Counted from the first letter of the stretch, positions 34,916-44,135 are shown. The stretch is DNA of 58,947 bases from Pontibacter ummariensis (GCF_900188175.1 NZ_FZOQ01000031.1:1-58947); one strand, 5' to 3'. A program made the numbers and translations. Notes: generated by a model not told the origin, from the letters alone.

Positions 34916-35558
34916 ACTTAACTTTCATTAGCAGTACCACCTGTCAAATACAGCTTTTTATAATAAGCAAAACCACTGAATTACTCGAAGTAGGATAACA
35001 GACTTGCCACACTAATTCCTTTAACTTAGAATACAAAGGATGGAAAGAAATTTAGTCAACCTGGCTGAAATGAAAAGAAGTGTCAAATTAGTATTTCAGA
35101 TCCACTTTAAGTTAGATGAGCAGTTGAGTCAATTTTTGTACTATGTCGTAGTTTTTACACTGCAAGCTAATAATAGAATCCTTGCCATTTCATGTAGTTA
35201 AGCACTACACCGATGTGATGTTTTAACTTAACAGTGCCTAGATACTCGCGTTGCAGGTTTCCCTGCCGTACTGAGAAGAGGAGTAATGTAAGCAGTTTTG
35301 AAATGTATAAAGTATAACAAAACATATATATGTTGGCTGACTGCGGGTATCAGTTATGTATTTGCCCAGTCTAAAGTAAGATGTACCTATGTTAATAAGA
35401 CAATATGCTCATTCTATCCTTCTTGAGAAAATTAGAGCCGTTAGGTTAATAACGATAATTACAAATATGAGGTTAATTAAACTTAATTATATTGTTTGTA
35501 CAAATGTTGTTAACATGCTTATATGAAATCCTTTAAGTATTGCAGTGTAGAACATGTA
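34916..35558. other. AT-rich intergenic stretch
   Basis: About 640 bp, clearly richer in A and T than the flanks, with no coding frame and no repeat I can see. It separates the VOC remnant from the DUF3800-like gene and may mark transferred DNA. Confidence 0.5.
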
Positions 35559-36686
35559 TTAGGCAAGCAGTTTCTTTAAATTGGTATATCCGGCCTCCTC
35601 TAACACATTCAGCTCTCCCCCAGTAGCAAGGCCCAAGGCCTTATGGCATTGGTTAAGCCTGTTGAGCATAGGCTGAATTTGCTGGTTATAGTAATTGAAG
35701 AAATTGTATATGTCTTTGGAAGAGCATGGAAGCTTATAACCCGCGCTAGAGCTGACAATTAGTACCCCCTCGTCTCTTACTGGCCCTACTATTAATGAGC
35801 GGAAGCGATGCTCAGAGAAGTGCTCATATTTATAAGAGTTCAGGTGCTGCAGCAACTCATAAGTATGAATAAATCTGGTTTTATAGTTATAGGTAAATAT
35901 CATCAGCAGGTACTCCACAAACAATACCCTACACTTAATGACCGGGTCTTTACTACCGGTGTGTTTCATGATGTAGTTTCTGGCTCGCAATTGGGCAGCC
36001 TCTGTAATTGCCTGATCATAATAATCTACGGCTTCTTCTATGTCTACTGTATAAGGTACGTGTTGACCAGGCCAGCTTTCTACTCCGACGCAATGGGCGT
36101 ACAGTTCCTTCTGTACGTTTACAGCCAAAAGCCCTGCATTGTACTCATTCAGCGACCAGCCCAGAAGGTGTGCTAGCTGTAGGATAATAGCTTCCTCTCC
36201 TGTAGAAAAGGTAAAAGAAGCCGGGGAGAACAGATCCACCTGGTGATTCTCCTGAATGTAGCGCCTGAAACTCTGCATGAACTCCGATGAGCCCATTTCA
36301 TTCGCTATGATAGCCAGATTGCGGACAGTCCGGTACAGGTTATTGTAAATAAGGCCGGAGAGGAACTTATAGAAAGTGCCTTTATACTGGAGTGGCGACT
36401 CTTGGTGTAACTTCCGTTTATCTATTAGCAGGGAGTGAAAGGAAAACTTCAGTGTCTTTAGCTCCGCTAGTATCTCCCTGAGCTTTTCCGGTTCGATGGC
36501 CCCTTGATGAATATTTAACTTTCCTTCCGGAAAGAACTTGTGCCAAATTTGGAGAAGCCCTTCCTCCACTTCCCTCCTGTTCTCTTCCTCGACCAATACG
36601 ACAGTAACAGAAAAGTGAGTGCTTGCCGGACTTTCATACTTAAATCCATGAGATCCTGCCTCACTTACAAAACCGACTTTTGCCAT
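35559..36686 (-). CDS. DUF3800-like protein with degenerate active site
   Basis: A 375-residue soluble protein. It opens VGFVSEAGSHGF, where DUF3800 proteins have a DESGD-type motif, followed by a THFSVTVVLVEEEN strand and a LKFSFHSLLIDKRKL strand. The rest is largely helical, with YNLYRTV and a C-terminal region rich in Tyr and Asn (IYNFFNYYNQQIQP). DUF3800 has an RNase H-like fold and occurs in mobile and defence loci. Here the Asp of the motif is Ser, so nuclease activity is doubtful. It lies next to a serine recombinase and an AT-rich gap, suggesting mobile origin. Family assignment is moderate. Confidence 0.5.
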   Translation of the reverse strand: MAKVGFVSEAGSHGFKYESPASTHFSVTVVLVEEENRREVEEGLLQIWHKFFPEGKLNIHQGAIEPEKLREILAELKTLKFSFHSLLIDKRKLHQESPLQYKGTFYKFLSGLIYNNLYRTVRNLAIIANEMGSSEFMQSFRRYIQENHQVDLFSPASFTFSTGEEAIILQLAHLLGWSLNEYNAGLLAVNVQKELYAHCVGVESWPGQHVPYTVDIEEAVDYYDQAITEAAQLRARNYIMKHTGSKDPVIKCRVLFVEYLLMIFTYNYKTRFIHTYELLQHLNSYKYEHFSEHRFRSLIVGPVRDEGVLIVSSSAGYKLPCSSKDIYNFFNYYNQQIQPMLNRLNQCHKALGLATGGELNVLEEAGYTNLKKLLA

Positions 36687-36832
36687 AGCCTTATATTTTA
36701 TGAAGGGTGAACTTGTTGCTGCTTTACGTCTGCTCTCTTAAGATACTAATAGTATTACCATATAGCAATATACTGCTAACGTATTTAGCTATTGATGGTT
36801 TGTCAAGCTTCTTAAACGGACGTTTATAAAGC

Positions 36833-36862
36833 TTGACAGAGCCATTTTTATCGGTAACTTTG
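36833..36862 (+). promoter_or_regulatory. Bacteroidota promoter of the recombinase gene
   Basis: TTG at 36833-36835 and the -7 box TAACTTTG at 36855-36862, exactly 19 bp between, the textbook spacing of this phylum's vegetative promoters. Confidence 0.7.
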
Positions 36863-36889
36863 TCATGTCAGGTAAAAAAAGGGAGGAAA

Positions 36890-37570
36890 GTGAAGACTTA
36901 CGTGGCGTACTATCGGGTATCAACCAAGTCGCAGGGCCAAAGTGGGCTTGGGTTGGAAGCGCAACGCGCCGCTGTTCGCTTGTTCGTAAAATCCGAGGAC
37001 CAGATTCTGGAGGAGTTCACCGAGGTGGAGAGCGGCAAGAAGAACAGCCGTGAACAACTACGGGCAGCAGTGGCACTGGCGAAGATGCGGCAGTCGACCC
37101 TGCTCATTGCCAAATTGGACCGGCTCAGCCGAAACGCCGCGTTTATTTTTACGCTAAGAGACAGTGGTGTTGATTTTGTCTGTGCGGACATGCCCGAAGC
37201 AAATACCCTGACCATTGGTATTTTCGCTGTACTAGCCCAGCACGAACGCGAGCTTATTTCGCAAAGGACCAAGGCAGCCCTGGACGCGAAGAAAGAGCAA
37301 GGGTTTAAGTTAGGATCTCCGAAGAACCTTACGGAGGCAGCTAGACTCAAGGGGCTTGAAGTTCGACAGCGGAATGCCAGTTTAAACAAAGCTAACCGGC
37401 AAGCATCCAAGTTGATCCGGATCTATCGGGAGCAAGGCTATACCTTTCAACAGATCGCGGAAGAGTTGAATGAGGAGGGGTATGTTACCCGCAATGGAAA
37501 GCCCTTTTTAAAAGGTACGGTGCATTACTTGTATCAAAAAACAGTCGCTACTTTACCAGAAGTTGAGTGA
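36890..37570 (+). CDS. Serine recombinase (resolvase family)
   Basis: The GTG at 36890 is chosen because GGGAGGAAA lies just upstream and the protein then begins MKTYVAYYRVSTKSQ, the canonical resolvase start; a TTG at 36833 is inside the promoter. Of 226 residues, 1-140 form the catalytic domain with Ser11 and LDRLSRNAAF; the rest includes an arginine-rich linker and a helix-turn-helix tail (YTFQQIAEELNEEGYVTRNGKPF). It cuts and rejoins DNA. The gene is short, so it is a resolvase or small integrase rather than a large serine integrase. It ends six bases before a tRNA 3' fragment. Confidence 0.85.
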   Translation: MKTYVAYYRVSTKSQGQSGLGLEAQRAAVRLFVKSEDQILEEFTEVESGKKNSREQLRAAVALAKMRQSTLLIAKLDRLSRNAAFIFTLRDSGVDFVCADMPEANTLTIGIFAVLAQHERELISQRTKAALDAKKEQGFKLGSPKNLTEAARLKGLEVRQRNASLNKANRQASKLIRIYREQGYTFQQIAEELNEEGYVTRNGKPFLKGTVHYLYQKTVATLPEVE

Positions 37571-37575
37571 CAGAA

Positions 37576-37600
37576 GGTTCGATTCCCCTACGGGCTACCA
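37576..37600 (+). repeat. tRNA 3'-end fragment next to the recombinase
   Basis: GGTTCGATTCCCC followed by TACGGGCTACCA has the T-loop, the 3' acceptor strand and CCA of a tRNA. The T-stem 5' half is not paired and no anticodon or D arm precedes it, so this is a fragment. It is a plausible attachment-site remnant. Confidence 0.55.
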
Positions 37601-37607
37601 AAGTAAA

Positions 37608-37638
37608 AAAGCCGCTTCATGTTGTGTGGAGCGGCTTT
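37608..37638. terminator. Terminator shared by recombinase and cytochrome genes
   Basis: AAAGCCGCTTC (37608-37618) and GGAGCGGCTTT (37628-37638) form an 11-bp stem with one G-T pair; A and T runs flank it, so it can end both convergent genes. Confidence 0.75.
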
Positions 37639-37661
37639 GATGAAGTCAAACAGATATGAGC

Positions 37662-38264
37662 TTACGAGCTTATATCTTGTAGCGGCATAGGAGGAGGCAC
37701 CACGTTTTTTACTGGTTTCGTTGATTTTAGATAGGCAAGAATTGCTCTTAAGTCATCGTCTTTCAGTCTTGAATAGGTTTGCCACGGCATGGGAGGCAGT
37801 AAGTTTCGGTTATTAGCAAGCCCTTTAGCCTTTCCTTCCCGCATAGCTTTAAAGAATTGCTCTTCTGTCCAGGTTCCTATTCCAGTTGGATCTGACGTAA
37901 TATTGGCTGCAAATGAAACACCCCACGGTCCTATCACTGCGGTACTGTGAGAGTTAAACATTACCCAGCTTTTGAGTAACGTGGTATCTACTTTTGCAAG
38001 TGCATAGTTGGCAGGATGACCTGACAGCAAACGCTGCGCATCTGGTACTGGCCCATTCGGGCCATAAACCTTTGGAGAGTGACAATCATTACAACCCATT
38101 ATAGTTACCAGATACTCCCCTCGGAGCACCTGTTCCTGGCCAAGCAGCTCGTTGGTTTGGTATGGTTTTACATTTGGCACGTCATGTGACGTAGACTGGG
38201 TGCAGGAAAACTGTAAGAAACTTATACTCCCCAGCAGGACTGATTTGAAAATTAGAGTCTTCAT
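37662..38264 (-). CDS. Exported cytochrome c lipoprotein
   Basis: A 200-residue lipoprotein: signal peptide ending at the lipobox LQFSC, then a class I cytochrome c domain with the haem site GCNDCHS and a later PPMPWQTYSRLKDDDLRAILAYLKS, where Met is the likely sixth haem ligand. It lies 92 bp after the DUF5602 gene on the same strand. It probably accepts electrons at the cell surface or in the periplasm; its partner enzyme is not obvious. Confidence 0.85.
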   Translation of the reverse strand: MKTLIFKSVLLGSISFLQFSCTQSTSHDVPNVKPYQTNELLGQEQVLRGEYLVTIMGCNDCHSPKVYGPNGPVPDAQRLLSGHPANYALAKVDTTLLKSWVMFNSHSTAVIGPWGVSFAANITSDPTGIGTWTEEQFFKAMREGKAKGLANNRNLLPPMPWQTYSRLKDDDLRAILAYLKSTKPVKNVVPPPMPLQDISS

Positions 38265-38356
38265 CGTTTTCTTAAATTCAGGTGAGTTTAATGGTAACTA
38301 GTCCTGCGCTTCAGGCATAGGACTAGTTCCGGTTATCTATAGAGACAGTTGAAAAA

Positions 38357-39175
38357 TTACTGTTCTTGCTGAAATGTCAGTTCCGCAAGGTAAACTTTGT
38401 GCTCCTTCCTAGATGCGTCATACTCCACACGGTAACTTTTTGGGTAGTATCCGGCTTTTTGATATGCAGCAGGCTGCTTAACAGGAATACTCGCTTGCGG
38501 TTTGCTCATGATGTAATCAAGTGCAACCATCGGCTCGTAAAAAATCACATTACTTTGGTAACCGCCATAAATGAATGTCTGTGTAAATGGACTACCATGT
38601 AGTTCAGGCGAAGTGACATCTATAAAGTGAGTTCCCATAGCTGGCATCCTGCCGGGAAGCATAACATAATTCGCTGGGAGATACTTAGCCGCAGGAGGAG
38701 CAGGATCAAGCTCAGTGGGTGCCAAGCCAGGAATAGTCTTGCGCAACTCATTAGAAATCATATAGAAATGAAAGTCAAAATGTGGCTTATCGTATACGTT
38801 TGCTGGCTCGTGCCCTGAAGGGTTCCAATCTACGGTAACAAATTTAAAAGGCGTCAGCTCTGCGGCCTTAGGAAACTCTAGCACCGTTTCATGGGAGTTA
38901 TGACTACCTTGATGATGCTCACCGGATTGCGGTAACCCCAAAAGTGCCTTGTCTGACATGGACACCCCAATGGCCGTAGGTACTCCATTTTTACCTACCG
39001 TCACCCATGTCCGCACAATGCCATCTCCTAATGGTTTCGCAGGACTATAATAGGTTGTAGCCTGAGTAGCTTTGTCATAAACCTGAGAATCAAGGATGGG
39101 ATTGACCTCCTCCGCTTTTTCGCAGCTGGCAAAACTAAAGGCAAGGGCTATAAGAAATGTTGATAATTTTTTCAT
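38357..39175 (-). CDS. DUF5602-type lipoprotein
   Basis: The start at 39175 (MKKLSTFLIAL) gives 272 residues with a signal peptide and lipobox SFASC. The mature protein has many His in GEHHQGSHNSHE and FDFHFYM, an LPANYVMLPGRMPAMGTHFID stretch and a C-terminal YRVEYDASRKEHKVYL. This fits the DUF5602 (TTHB210-like) family of unknown activity. The His-rich motifs suggest metal binding. It precedes the cytochrome c gene by 92 bp. Confidence 0.7.
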   Translation of the reverse strand: MKKLSTFLIALAFSFASCEKAEEVNPILDSQVYDKATQATTYYSPAKPLGDGIVRTWVTVGKNGVPTAIGVSMSDKALLGLPQSGEHHQGSHNSHETVLEFPKAAELTPFKFVTVDWNPSGHEPANVYDKPHFDFHFYMISNELRKTIPGLAPTELDPAPPAAKYLPANYVMLPGRMPAMGTHFIDVTSPELHGSPFTQTFIYGGYQSNVIFYEPMVALDYIMSKPQASIPVKQPAAYQKAGYYPKSYRVEYDASRKEHKVYLAELTFQQEQ

Positions 39176-39312
39176 GGCATTATTTTGCTTGTATATAGTT
39201 TGTTCATAGCCAGTGAGTATATAAAACCGGGTTGCCTGTATATGCACTTCACCTGACTATCGATAAACCGATGTTATTTTGAAATCACTTTGTGAGAGCT
39301 TTGATTTAAAAT

Positions 39313-39732
39313 TTACTTTACTGCTGTAGCTTCAATTTCAATTAAGAGCTGGGGAAACGCTAATCTTGATACACCGAGAAGAGTGGAAGAAACTTTCGAA
39401 CCTGACTCGGCAAGACGATTTAAAACAACATCATAATGTTGAAAGAAGAGGTCTACATCTGTAGTGTAATAATTTAGCCTTACAACGTCTGACAGACTAT
39501 AGGCAGCCTGCGCGAGCACCGTCTCCAAATTGTCCAGAGCGTAGCCAATCTGTGCCCGCATGTCCCCCTCCCCTATAGGCTTCCCTTCCGGACTCATGGC
39601 AGTTTGGCCAGCACAGAAAAGGGTCTCTTGATAGTTTTTTACTTTTATAGCCTGCGCAAAACCTAACTGATCTTGCCATTGCCAAGGATTAATAGCTTGT
39701 TTTTCGGTTTCTGGTTTTGTTAAAGTTTCCAT
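39313..39732 (-). CDS. RidA-family protein
   Basis: A 139-residue protein with the RidA fold: FCAGQTAMSPEGK, the stretch DMRAQIGYALDNLETVLAQAAYSLSDVVRLNYYTTD, and STLLGVSRLAFPQLLIEIEATAV. The Arg that RidA proteins use to bind the imine carboxylate (in GVSRLA) is present. RidA hydrolyses reactive enamines and imines. It is a stand-alone gene in a minus-strand row with NmrA and DUF5602 genes. Confidence 0.88.
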   Translation of the reverse strand: METLTKPETEKQAINPWQWQDQLGFAQAIKVKNYQETLFCAGQTAMSPEGKPIGEGDMRAQIGYALDNLETVLAQAAYSLSDVVRLNYYTTDVDLFFQHYDVVLNRLAESGSKVSSTLLGVSRLAFPQLLIEIEATAVK

Positions 39733-39868
39733 TTCTACTTGTTTATGTATGGGTTAAATAGAGTTTTTTTCAATTGTACATGCTCAAAAAGCACATTTGT
39801 GCAATACCAGTTATGTTCTGATCTTGATAGCGGTGCGATAAATTTGCTGGAGGCCATTTTTGTGTTAA

Positions 39869-40747
39869 CTAGGCAAGTGCAGGAACCTGAACAAAGCGGG
39901 CTCTGTAATCCCGAACAAATTCTTCGAAGCTTCGGGGCCTTCTTCCTAATGCCAGCTCTGTTGCTTTAAGATCTTCTGCTGATGCGGCCAGACCGTTTTG
40001 CTGAAAGAAGCTGTACATCAGTTTCCAATCTTCCACAACCCAATCGGGTAAGGTTTTCTTTGCTTCTTCAGACCAGGCTTCAAGATCATCGCCAGCATAG
40101 TGCACTCCCACTCCTAGTTCTTGGGTGTAAATTCGAGCTGTTTCTTTACCTGTTAGTGACTGAGGGCCTACCACCGGTACGCTCAGCCCGTTGAAGAGGT
40201 CAGAAGTTAAGGCATTTACAGCGGCTTCTGCCACATCGCGCACATCTACCCTACTTAACCCAATGCCCCCGATTGGCTGCGGGTACAACCTGTAGTTGCT
40301 GATCACCTCGGCAAACCAAAAGTCATTCTGGTAGAAGTTGTTAGGGCAGATGAAAACATAACGCATCCCCGACTTCATCACGGCTTCTTCGATAAGAATC
40401 TTCGCTTTGAAGTGTGGTATTTCGGGGGAAGTGCAGACATTATGTATACTTTGGTATACAAACTTTTGAACGCCAGCTTCCCTGGCAGCCTTTACGGCGT
40501 TCAGGCCCTGCGTTACTTCTGTTTGGCTTGTCCCGTTCAGCATAAAAACGGTGCTTACTCCTGTAAACAAGCCATCCAGGCTTGCCGGGTCCTCAAGGTT
40601 ACCTACAAAAGCTTCTGCACCATCTGGCAACTCTGTTGCCTTTTCAAGGGATGTGGTGAGCACCCTTACCTGTACCTTTTTTTCGAGTAACAGCCGTACA
40701 ATATGGCTCCCTACGGTGCCAGTACCGCCTATAACCAGTGTTTTCAT
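39869..40747 (-). CDS. NmrA-like NAD(P)-binding protein
   Basis: A 292-residue atypical short-chain dehydrogenase with the dinucleotide motif VIGGTGTVGSHIVRLLLEKK at the N-terminus and the NmrA pattern VYQSIHNVCTSPEIPHF. There is no full YxxxK pair, as in NmrA sensors and SDR a6 enzymes. Role unknown; it may be a redox sensor or a quinone reductase-like enzyme. It is the first gene of the minus-strand row leading to the cytochrome c gene. Confidence 0.85.
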   Translation of the reverse strand: MKTLVIGGTGTVGSHIVRLLLEKKVQVRVLTTSLEKATELPDGAEAFVGNLEDPASLDGLFTGVSTVFMLNGTSQTEVTQGLNAVKAAREAGVQKFVYQSIHNVCTSPEIPHFKAKILIEEAVMKSGMRYVFICPNNFYQNDFWFAEVISNYRLYPQPIGGIGLSRVDVRDVAEAAVNALTSDLFNGLSVPVVGPQSLTGKETARIYTQELGVGVHYAGDDLEAWSEEAKKTLPDWVVEDWKLMYSFFQQNGLAASAEDLKATELALGRRPRSFEEFVRDYRARFVQVPALA

Positions 40748-40840
40748 AATTTTTTGATTTAAATTATGAACAAAGCTACAGCGCCGTTAAAAAAGGCTTC
40801 CGGAAAAGGAATGAACTGAGAAATAAAAGGCGCGAAGGAA

Positions 40841-42169
40841 TTACTTTTGAGCGCGAACGGAATTAATCAATGATGAGCAGGCAGGAAGTCTCAGGATTAC
40901 GGTAGTTCCTTCTTCCAGGTGGCTGAGTACTTCAATTTCGCCACCTGTCTTCTCTAGGAGTTCCTTCACAAGCACCATCCCCAGGCCTGTTCCCTTTTCT
41001 TTGGCCGTCCCCTTACTGCTCTTCGGGTGATGCAGGTCAAACAGAATCTTCATTCTTTCGGGCGAAATACCTATCCCATTATCCCGGAATAAAATCCTTA
41101 CCCTGTCGTCTTCAGTTTTTACCTCAATAGTTACAGCTCCACCCGGACGTGTAAATTTGATGGCGTTACTTAAAAGGTTACGAAGGATGGTCAATAAAGC
41201 ATTTTTATCTGCCATTACCTCAGCATCCTCTAGACCAGACAGGCCGATACTGATATTTTTTGAGAAGGCAAACTCGTCATGCAGCTCAACAACATCCTGT
41301 AAAAGCGGATACACTGCTAAAGGCTCTATCTGCAGCTGAAGATCACCGGTTTGGGAAAGCGACCAGTTGAGCAGATTGTCCAGCATACTGTTAATGCCAC
41401 TTGCAGCGCGTGCAGTTTTGCTGCCTAATTCCAGCAACTGCTGTACATTGCCTTTCTCGTGATAGTACTGTATAAGCTCCGCCACATGCTGCAAAGCAGC
41501 GGCAGGGCTTCGCAGATCATGGCCGATAATAGAAAACAGGCGGTCCTTGCTGGCATTTAGCTTTACCAGTTCAGCTGTCCGCTCCTGTACCTTCTGCTCC
41601 AGCTGCTCCAGTATAACGGCATTCTGAATCGAAATGGCCAGCAACTGCGACAATGTCATCAGGAAAGCTTCATCTTCAGGGCTGAAGAAATTATGGTCTC
41701 TGCTCTCCACCGAAAGCACGGCAACCAGCTCATCATTAGAAAGCAGCGGTATGGCCACCTGGCTCTCGACATCCTTTAGCCCTGGAAGCAAAACATCAGT
41801 GCCGGCTTCTCCTATTCCAGCGGCGGCTTGCAGATATTGCCGTTGCCGCGAAATATTGGCCATTCGTAACCTGCGCTTTCGCAAGGCCACTACTCCAATG
41901 ACGCCCTCCCCCATCTTTACCCTGGCACCAAGCCCCTGTTCCTCAAAACCCCGGCTGGCAAATACGCTTAAATAGTGCTGCTCCCGGTCTGGCAGGAGTA
42001 GCATGCTGTGCTTTAGCTGGAAATTAAGGTCCAGCATTGCCAGTATGTTATCAAGCTTTTCCTTTAAGCTCGCCAGCTGGCTTAACTCAACTGATAACCT
42101 GCGGAGAAAGTCGTTCTGGCGCCTTTCCTGCTCCAGTTCCTGCGCCAGATGATGCAGCTGCTCATTCAT
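40841..42169 (-). CDS. GAF-domain sensor histidine kinase
   Basis: A 442-residue soluble kinase. A short coiled coil (1-40), a GAF domain (about 30-190: VFASRGFEEQGLG, GVIGVVAL, SQVAIPLLSNDELVAVLSVES), a second coiled coil (185-210), the H box SIIGHDLRSPAAALQHV (His217) and the ATPase with NLLSNAIKF, DNGIGISPERM and GTGLGMVLVKELL. It starts 4 bp after the second FMN split-barrel gene, so the sensor probably receives a flavin or redox signal. Part of a four-gene operon with its likely response regulator. Confidence 0.92.
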   Translation of the reverse strand: MNEQLHHLAQELEQERRQNDFLRRLSVELSQLASLKEKLDNILAMLDLNFQLKHSMLLLPDREQHYLSVFASRGFEEQGLGARVKMGEGVIGVVALRKRRLRMANISRQRQYLQAAAGIGEAGTDVLLPGLKDVESQVAIPLLSNDELVAVLSVESRDHNFFSPEDEAFLMTLSQLLAISIQNAVILEQLEQKVQERTAELVKLNASKDRLFSIIGHDLRSPAAALQHVAELIQYYHEKGNVQQLLELGSKTARAASGINSMLDNLLNWSLSQTGDLQLQIEPLAVYPLLQDVVELHDEFAFSKNISIGLSGLEDAEVMADKNALLTILRNLLSNAIKFTRPGGAVTIEVKTEDDRVRILFRDNGIGISPERMKILFDLHHPKSSKGTAKEKGTGLGMVLVKELLEKTGGEIEVLSHLEEGTTVILRLPACSSLINSVRAQK

Positions 42170-42173
42170 GCAT

Positions 42174-42605
42174 TCAGATGTTTGCTCCTGCGAAAACAGG
42201 CTCCACTGCTACAATCCTGCAGATTAGGGCTGCGTGTAAGCTAAAGTCGATATGATGTGGGGTTGCCAGCGCCATCAGCTGCATTTCCATTTCTTCAAAA
42301 ACAGGCCCTTCTTTTACTTCCTGTACAAACTGCAACTTTAGCTTCCACATGGCCATGGTGTCGGCAAATGTAATAAAGGCTGTGCAGGCGGTATTCTCCG
42401 TTAGATTTCGCCATGTTTTGTTCATAAACTGGTACGAAAGCCCCACATGCGCTTCATCTATTTTATACAGCCGTGAGATAAACGTGATGTTCGGCACACC
42501 ATCGGACGACGAGGTAGCAACCACGGCAGGGATAACACCTTCCATGGCACTTCTTACATCGGAGGGTATGATTACTTGCTGTGTCATCACCAGATCATTA
42601 TCCAA
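42174..42605 (-). CDS. FMN split-barrel (PPOX-type) protein, second of a pair
   Basis: A 143-residue protein of the pyridoxamine-phosphate-oxidase-like split barrel: AVVATSSSDGVPNITFISRLYKID, SYQFMNKTWRNLTENTACTAFITFAD, then a helix EMEMQLMALATPHHIDFSLHA. These small barrels bind FMN, F420 or haem. It overlaps the upstream FMN-barrel gene by 8 bp and is followed 4 bp later by the GAF kinase. Paired stand-alone barrels joined to a kinase suggest flavin- or haem-linked signalling. Confidence 0.72.
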   Translation of the reverse strand: MDNDLVMTQQVIIPSDVRSAMEGVIPAVVATSSSDGVPNITFISRLYKIDEAHVGLSYQFMNKTWRNLTENTACTAFITFADTMAMWKLKLQFVQEVKEGPVFEEMEMQLMALATPHHIDFSLHAALICRIVAVEPVFAGANI

Positions 42606-43065
42606 TTTTATTCCCTGTACCTACCTTAGGCGTTTGCTCATACATCTCTTCTCCCCGCATCTCTATGCACAGGCACGGCTCTTGTAGGTACTGCTCGAAC
42701 AAAGAGGCTGTTTTGATCCTGATGGCATGCATACTCTGGGCAAAACCATGCATGTAGTTTCTTTGATAGGTTACCTCTTCAGAAGTGCAGGGTCTTTGGC
42801 TTATGAAAAGACCTTTCACTTGGTAAGATTCGAAGGTTTGGATAGAAGCAAATAAAAAGCTGATGTGGGGATTGGCCCCGACATTTGAAATAAAGGCCCG
42901 TGTGTAGCGCTCTGGCACAAACAGGTTTATGTGCTGCCTGTCATCCTGCACCGTTGCGCCGGAAAGCCTTATTACTTCTGCTTGGTCGTCGGCTGCACAA
43001 CTGCCCGCCCAGATGGAAGTATAAGGTGCCTGAAGGAGCGCTATTTTATGATCGTCCAATAACAT
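42598..43065 (-). CDS. FMN split-barrel (PPOX-type) protein, first of a pair
   Basis: A 155-residue protein with the start IALLQAPYTSIWAGSCAADD and INLFVPERYTRAFISNVGANPHISFLFAS, the strand order of PPOX-like barrels. Its C-terminal half has a longer helix and ends EQTPKVGTGNKI. It shares little with its partner, so the pair is not a recent duplication. It follows the LytTR regulator gene by 21 bp. Substrate or cofactor not known. Confidence 0.7.
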   Translation of the reverse strand: MLLDDHKIALLQAPYTSIWAGSCAADDQAEVIRLSGATVQDDRQHINLFVPERYTRAFISNVGANPHISFLFASIQTFESYQVKGLFISQRPCTSEEVTYQRNYMHGFAQSMHAIRIKTASLFEQYLQEPCLCIEMRGEEMYEQTPKVGTGNKIG

Positions 43066-43086
43066 GACATTCTGCGTTCAACCCAA

Positions 43087-43821
43087 TCAGATTGTTTTAA
43101 GCCGGGAAAATAGTTTGTCCTTGAAAGTTTTGCCAACCGGGATCTTTTTACCCACCACTTCGATGCTGTTCGTCTGGATGCTGATTTTCTCTATTGCCTG
43201 AAGGTTGACTAAATAAGAACGGTGTACCTGTAGAAACTGGTCTTTGGGGAGCGTATCTGCAAAATCTTTCAACCGGTTACTTACCATGTGCTTTTTGCCC
43301 GCCGCAAAAACAAAGCAGTACTTATCATACGCTTCTACAAGAGCAATAGACTCCAGCATCACCCTGATAAGCATTCCGTCTTCCTTTATAAAAAGGGACT
43401 TATCCTGCAAAGCATCTTTCAGCGGCATGTCCAACTTTTCTGGGGTCTGCTTCTTTTTTGACAGGGCCAGTTCGATAGCAGCCTGTAGCTGACCGGCATC
43501 ATATGGCTTGGTGATATACCCGTCAGGCAACGTTTTCATCGCTTTTCCAATTACCTCTTTGTTTATAAAAGAGGTTACATAAATAACAGGCACATCCCTT
43601 ACTTCATTAATCCTGCTCACCAACTCGATACCGTTCATTTCACAGCCTAAATCAATGTCTACCAGTAACACGTCCGGATCAGTAGCCTTGAGTAAGCTTA
43701 ATGCTTCCTTCGGGTCATGTGCTATTTCGATCAGGTGATAACCTAACTGATCAAGCCGCATACGGAGTGTATCAGCATAAAGCTCATCGTCTTCTACCGC
43801 CAATATTCTTACCTTGCTCAT
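43087..43821 (-). CDS. LytTR-family response regulator
   Basis: A 244-residue regulator: receiver domain (1-125) with EDDELY, the phospho-acceptor Asp55 in LLVDIDLG, VTSF and the conserved Lys in ITKPYD; then a LytTR DNA-binding domain (about 140-240) with QFLQVHRSYLVNLQAIEKI. It is the first gene of the operon with two FMN barrels and a GAF kinase, so it is the likely partner of that kinase. LytTR domains bind imperfect direct repeats. Confidence 0.92.
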   Translation of the reverse strand: MSKVRILAVEDDELYADTLRMRLDQLGYHLIEIAHDPKEALSLLKATDPDVLLVDIDLGCEMNGIELVSRINEVRDVPVIYVTSFINKEVIGKAMKTLPDGYITKPYDAGQLQAAIELALSKKKQTPEKLDMPLKDALQDKSLFIKEDGMLIRVMLESIALVEAYDKYCFVFAAGKKHMVSNRLKDFADTLPKDQFLQVHRSYLVNLQAIEKISIQTNSIEVVGKKIPVGKTFKDKLFSRLKTI

Positions 43822-44047
43822 TTAGCTGCACAATATATTTTTGACCGTTTGTATACAACTTTAACAGCGTGTAAAAGAAATAAATTTTTGTGGTATTCCA
43901 ACAACGTTTATGCTGTACTTTTCTGAATTCGAAGACAGGTTATATGTAAAAAAACTTTAAAGAGGAGAGGGTCATGCTTGTATGATACTGGAGAGTAAGT
44001 TATGCATGTGTCCAACCATAAATTAAAATTTACATTGGGCAATAACT

Positions 44048-44131
44048 TTAATCTGCTTCTGTCTCTAAATACTCAGCTAGTAATTTATAATCCCTGTGGA
44101 AATGGTTCGATAATTCCATCCTTCGGTCAAC
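44048..44131 (-). repeat. Dispersed repeat R1 (RRxELSN reading frame)
   Basis: First of three copies sharing the block GGTTCGATA...CCTTCGGTC. On the minus strand it reads VDRRMELSNHFHRD and ends with TAA at 44048-44050. Confidence 0.6.
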
Positions 44132-44135
44132 AGGG

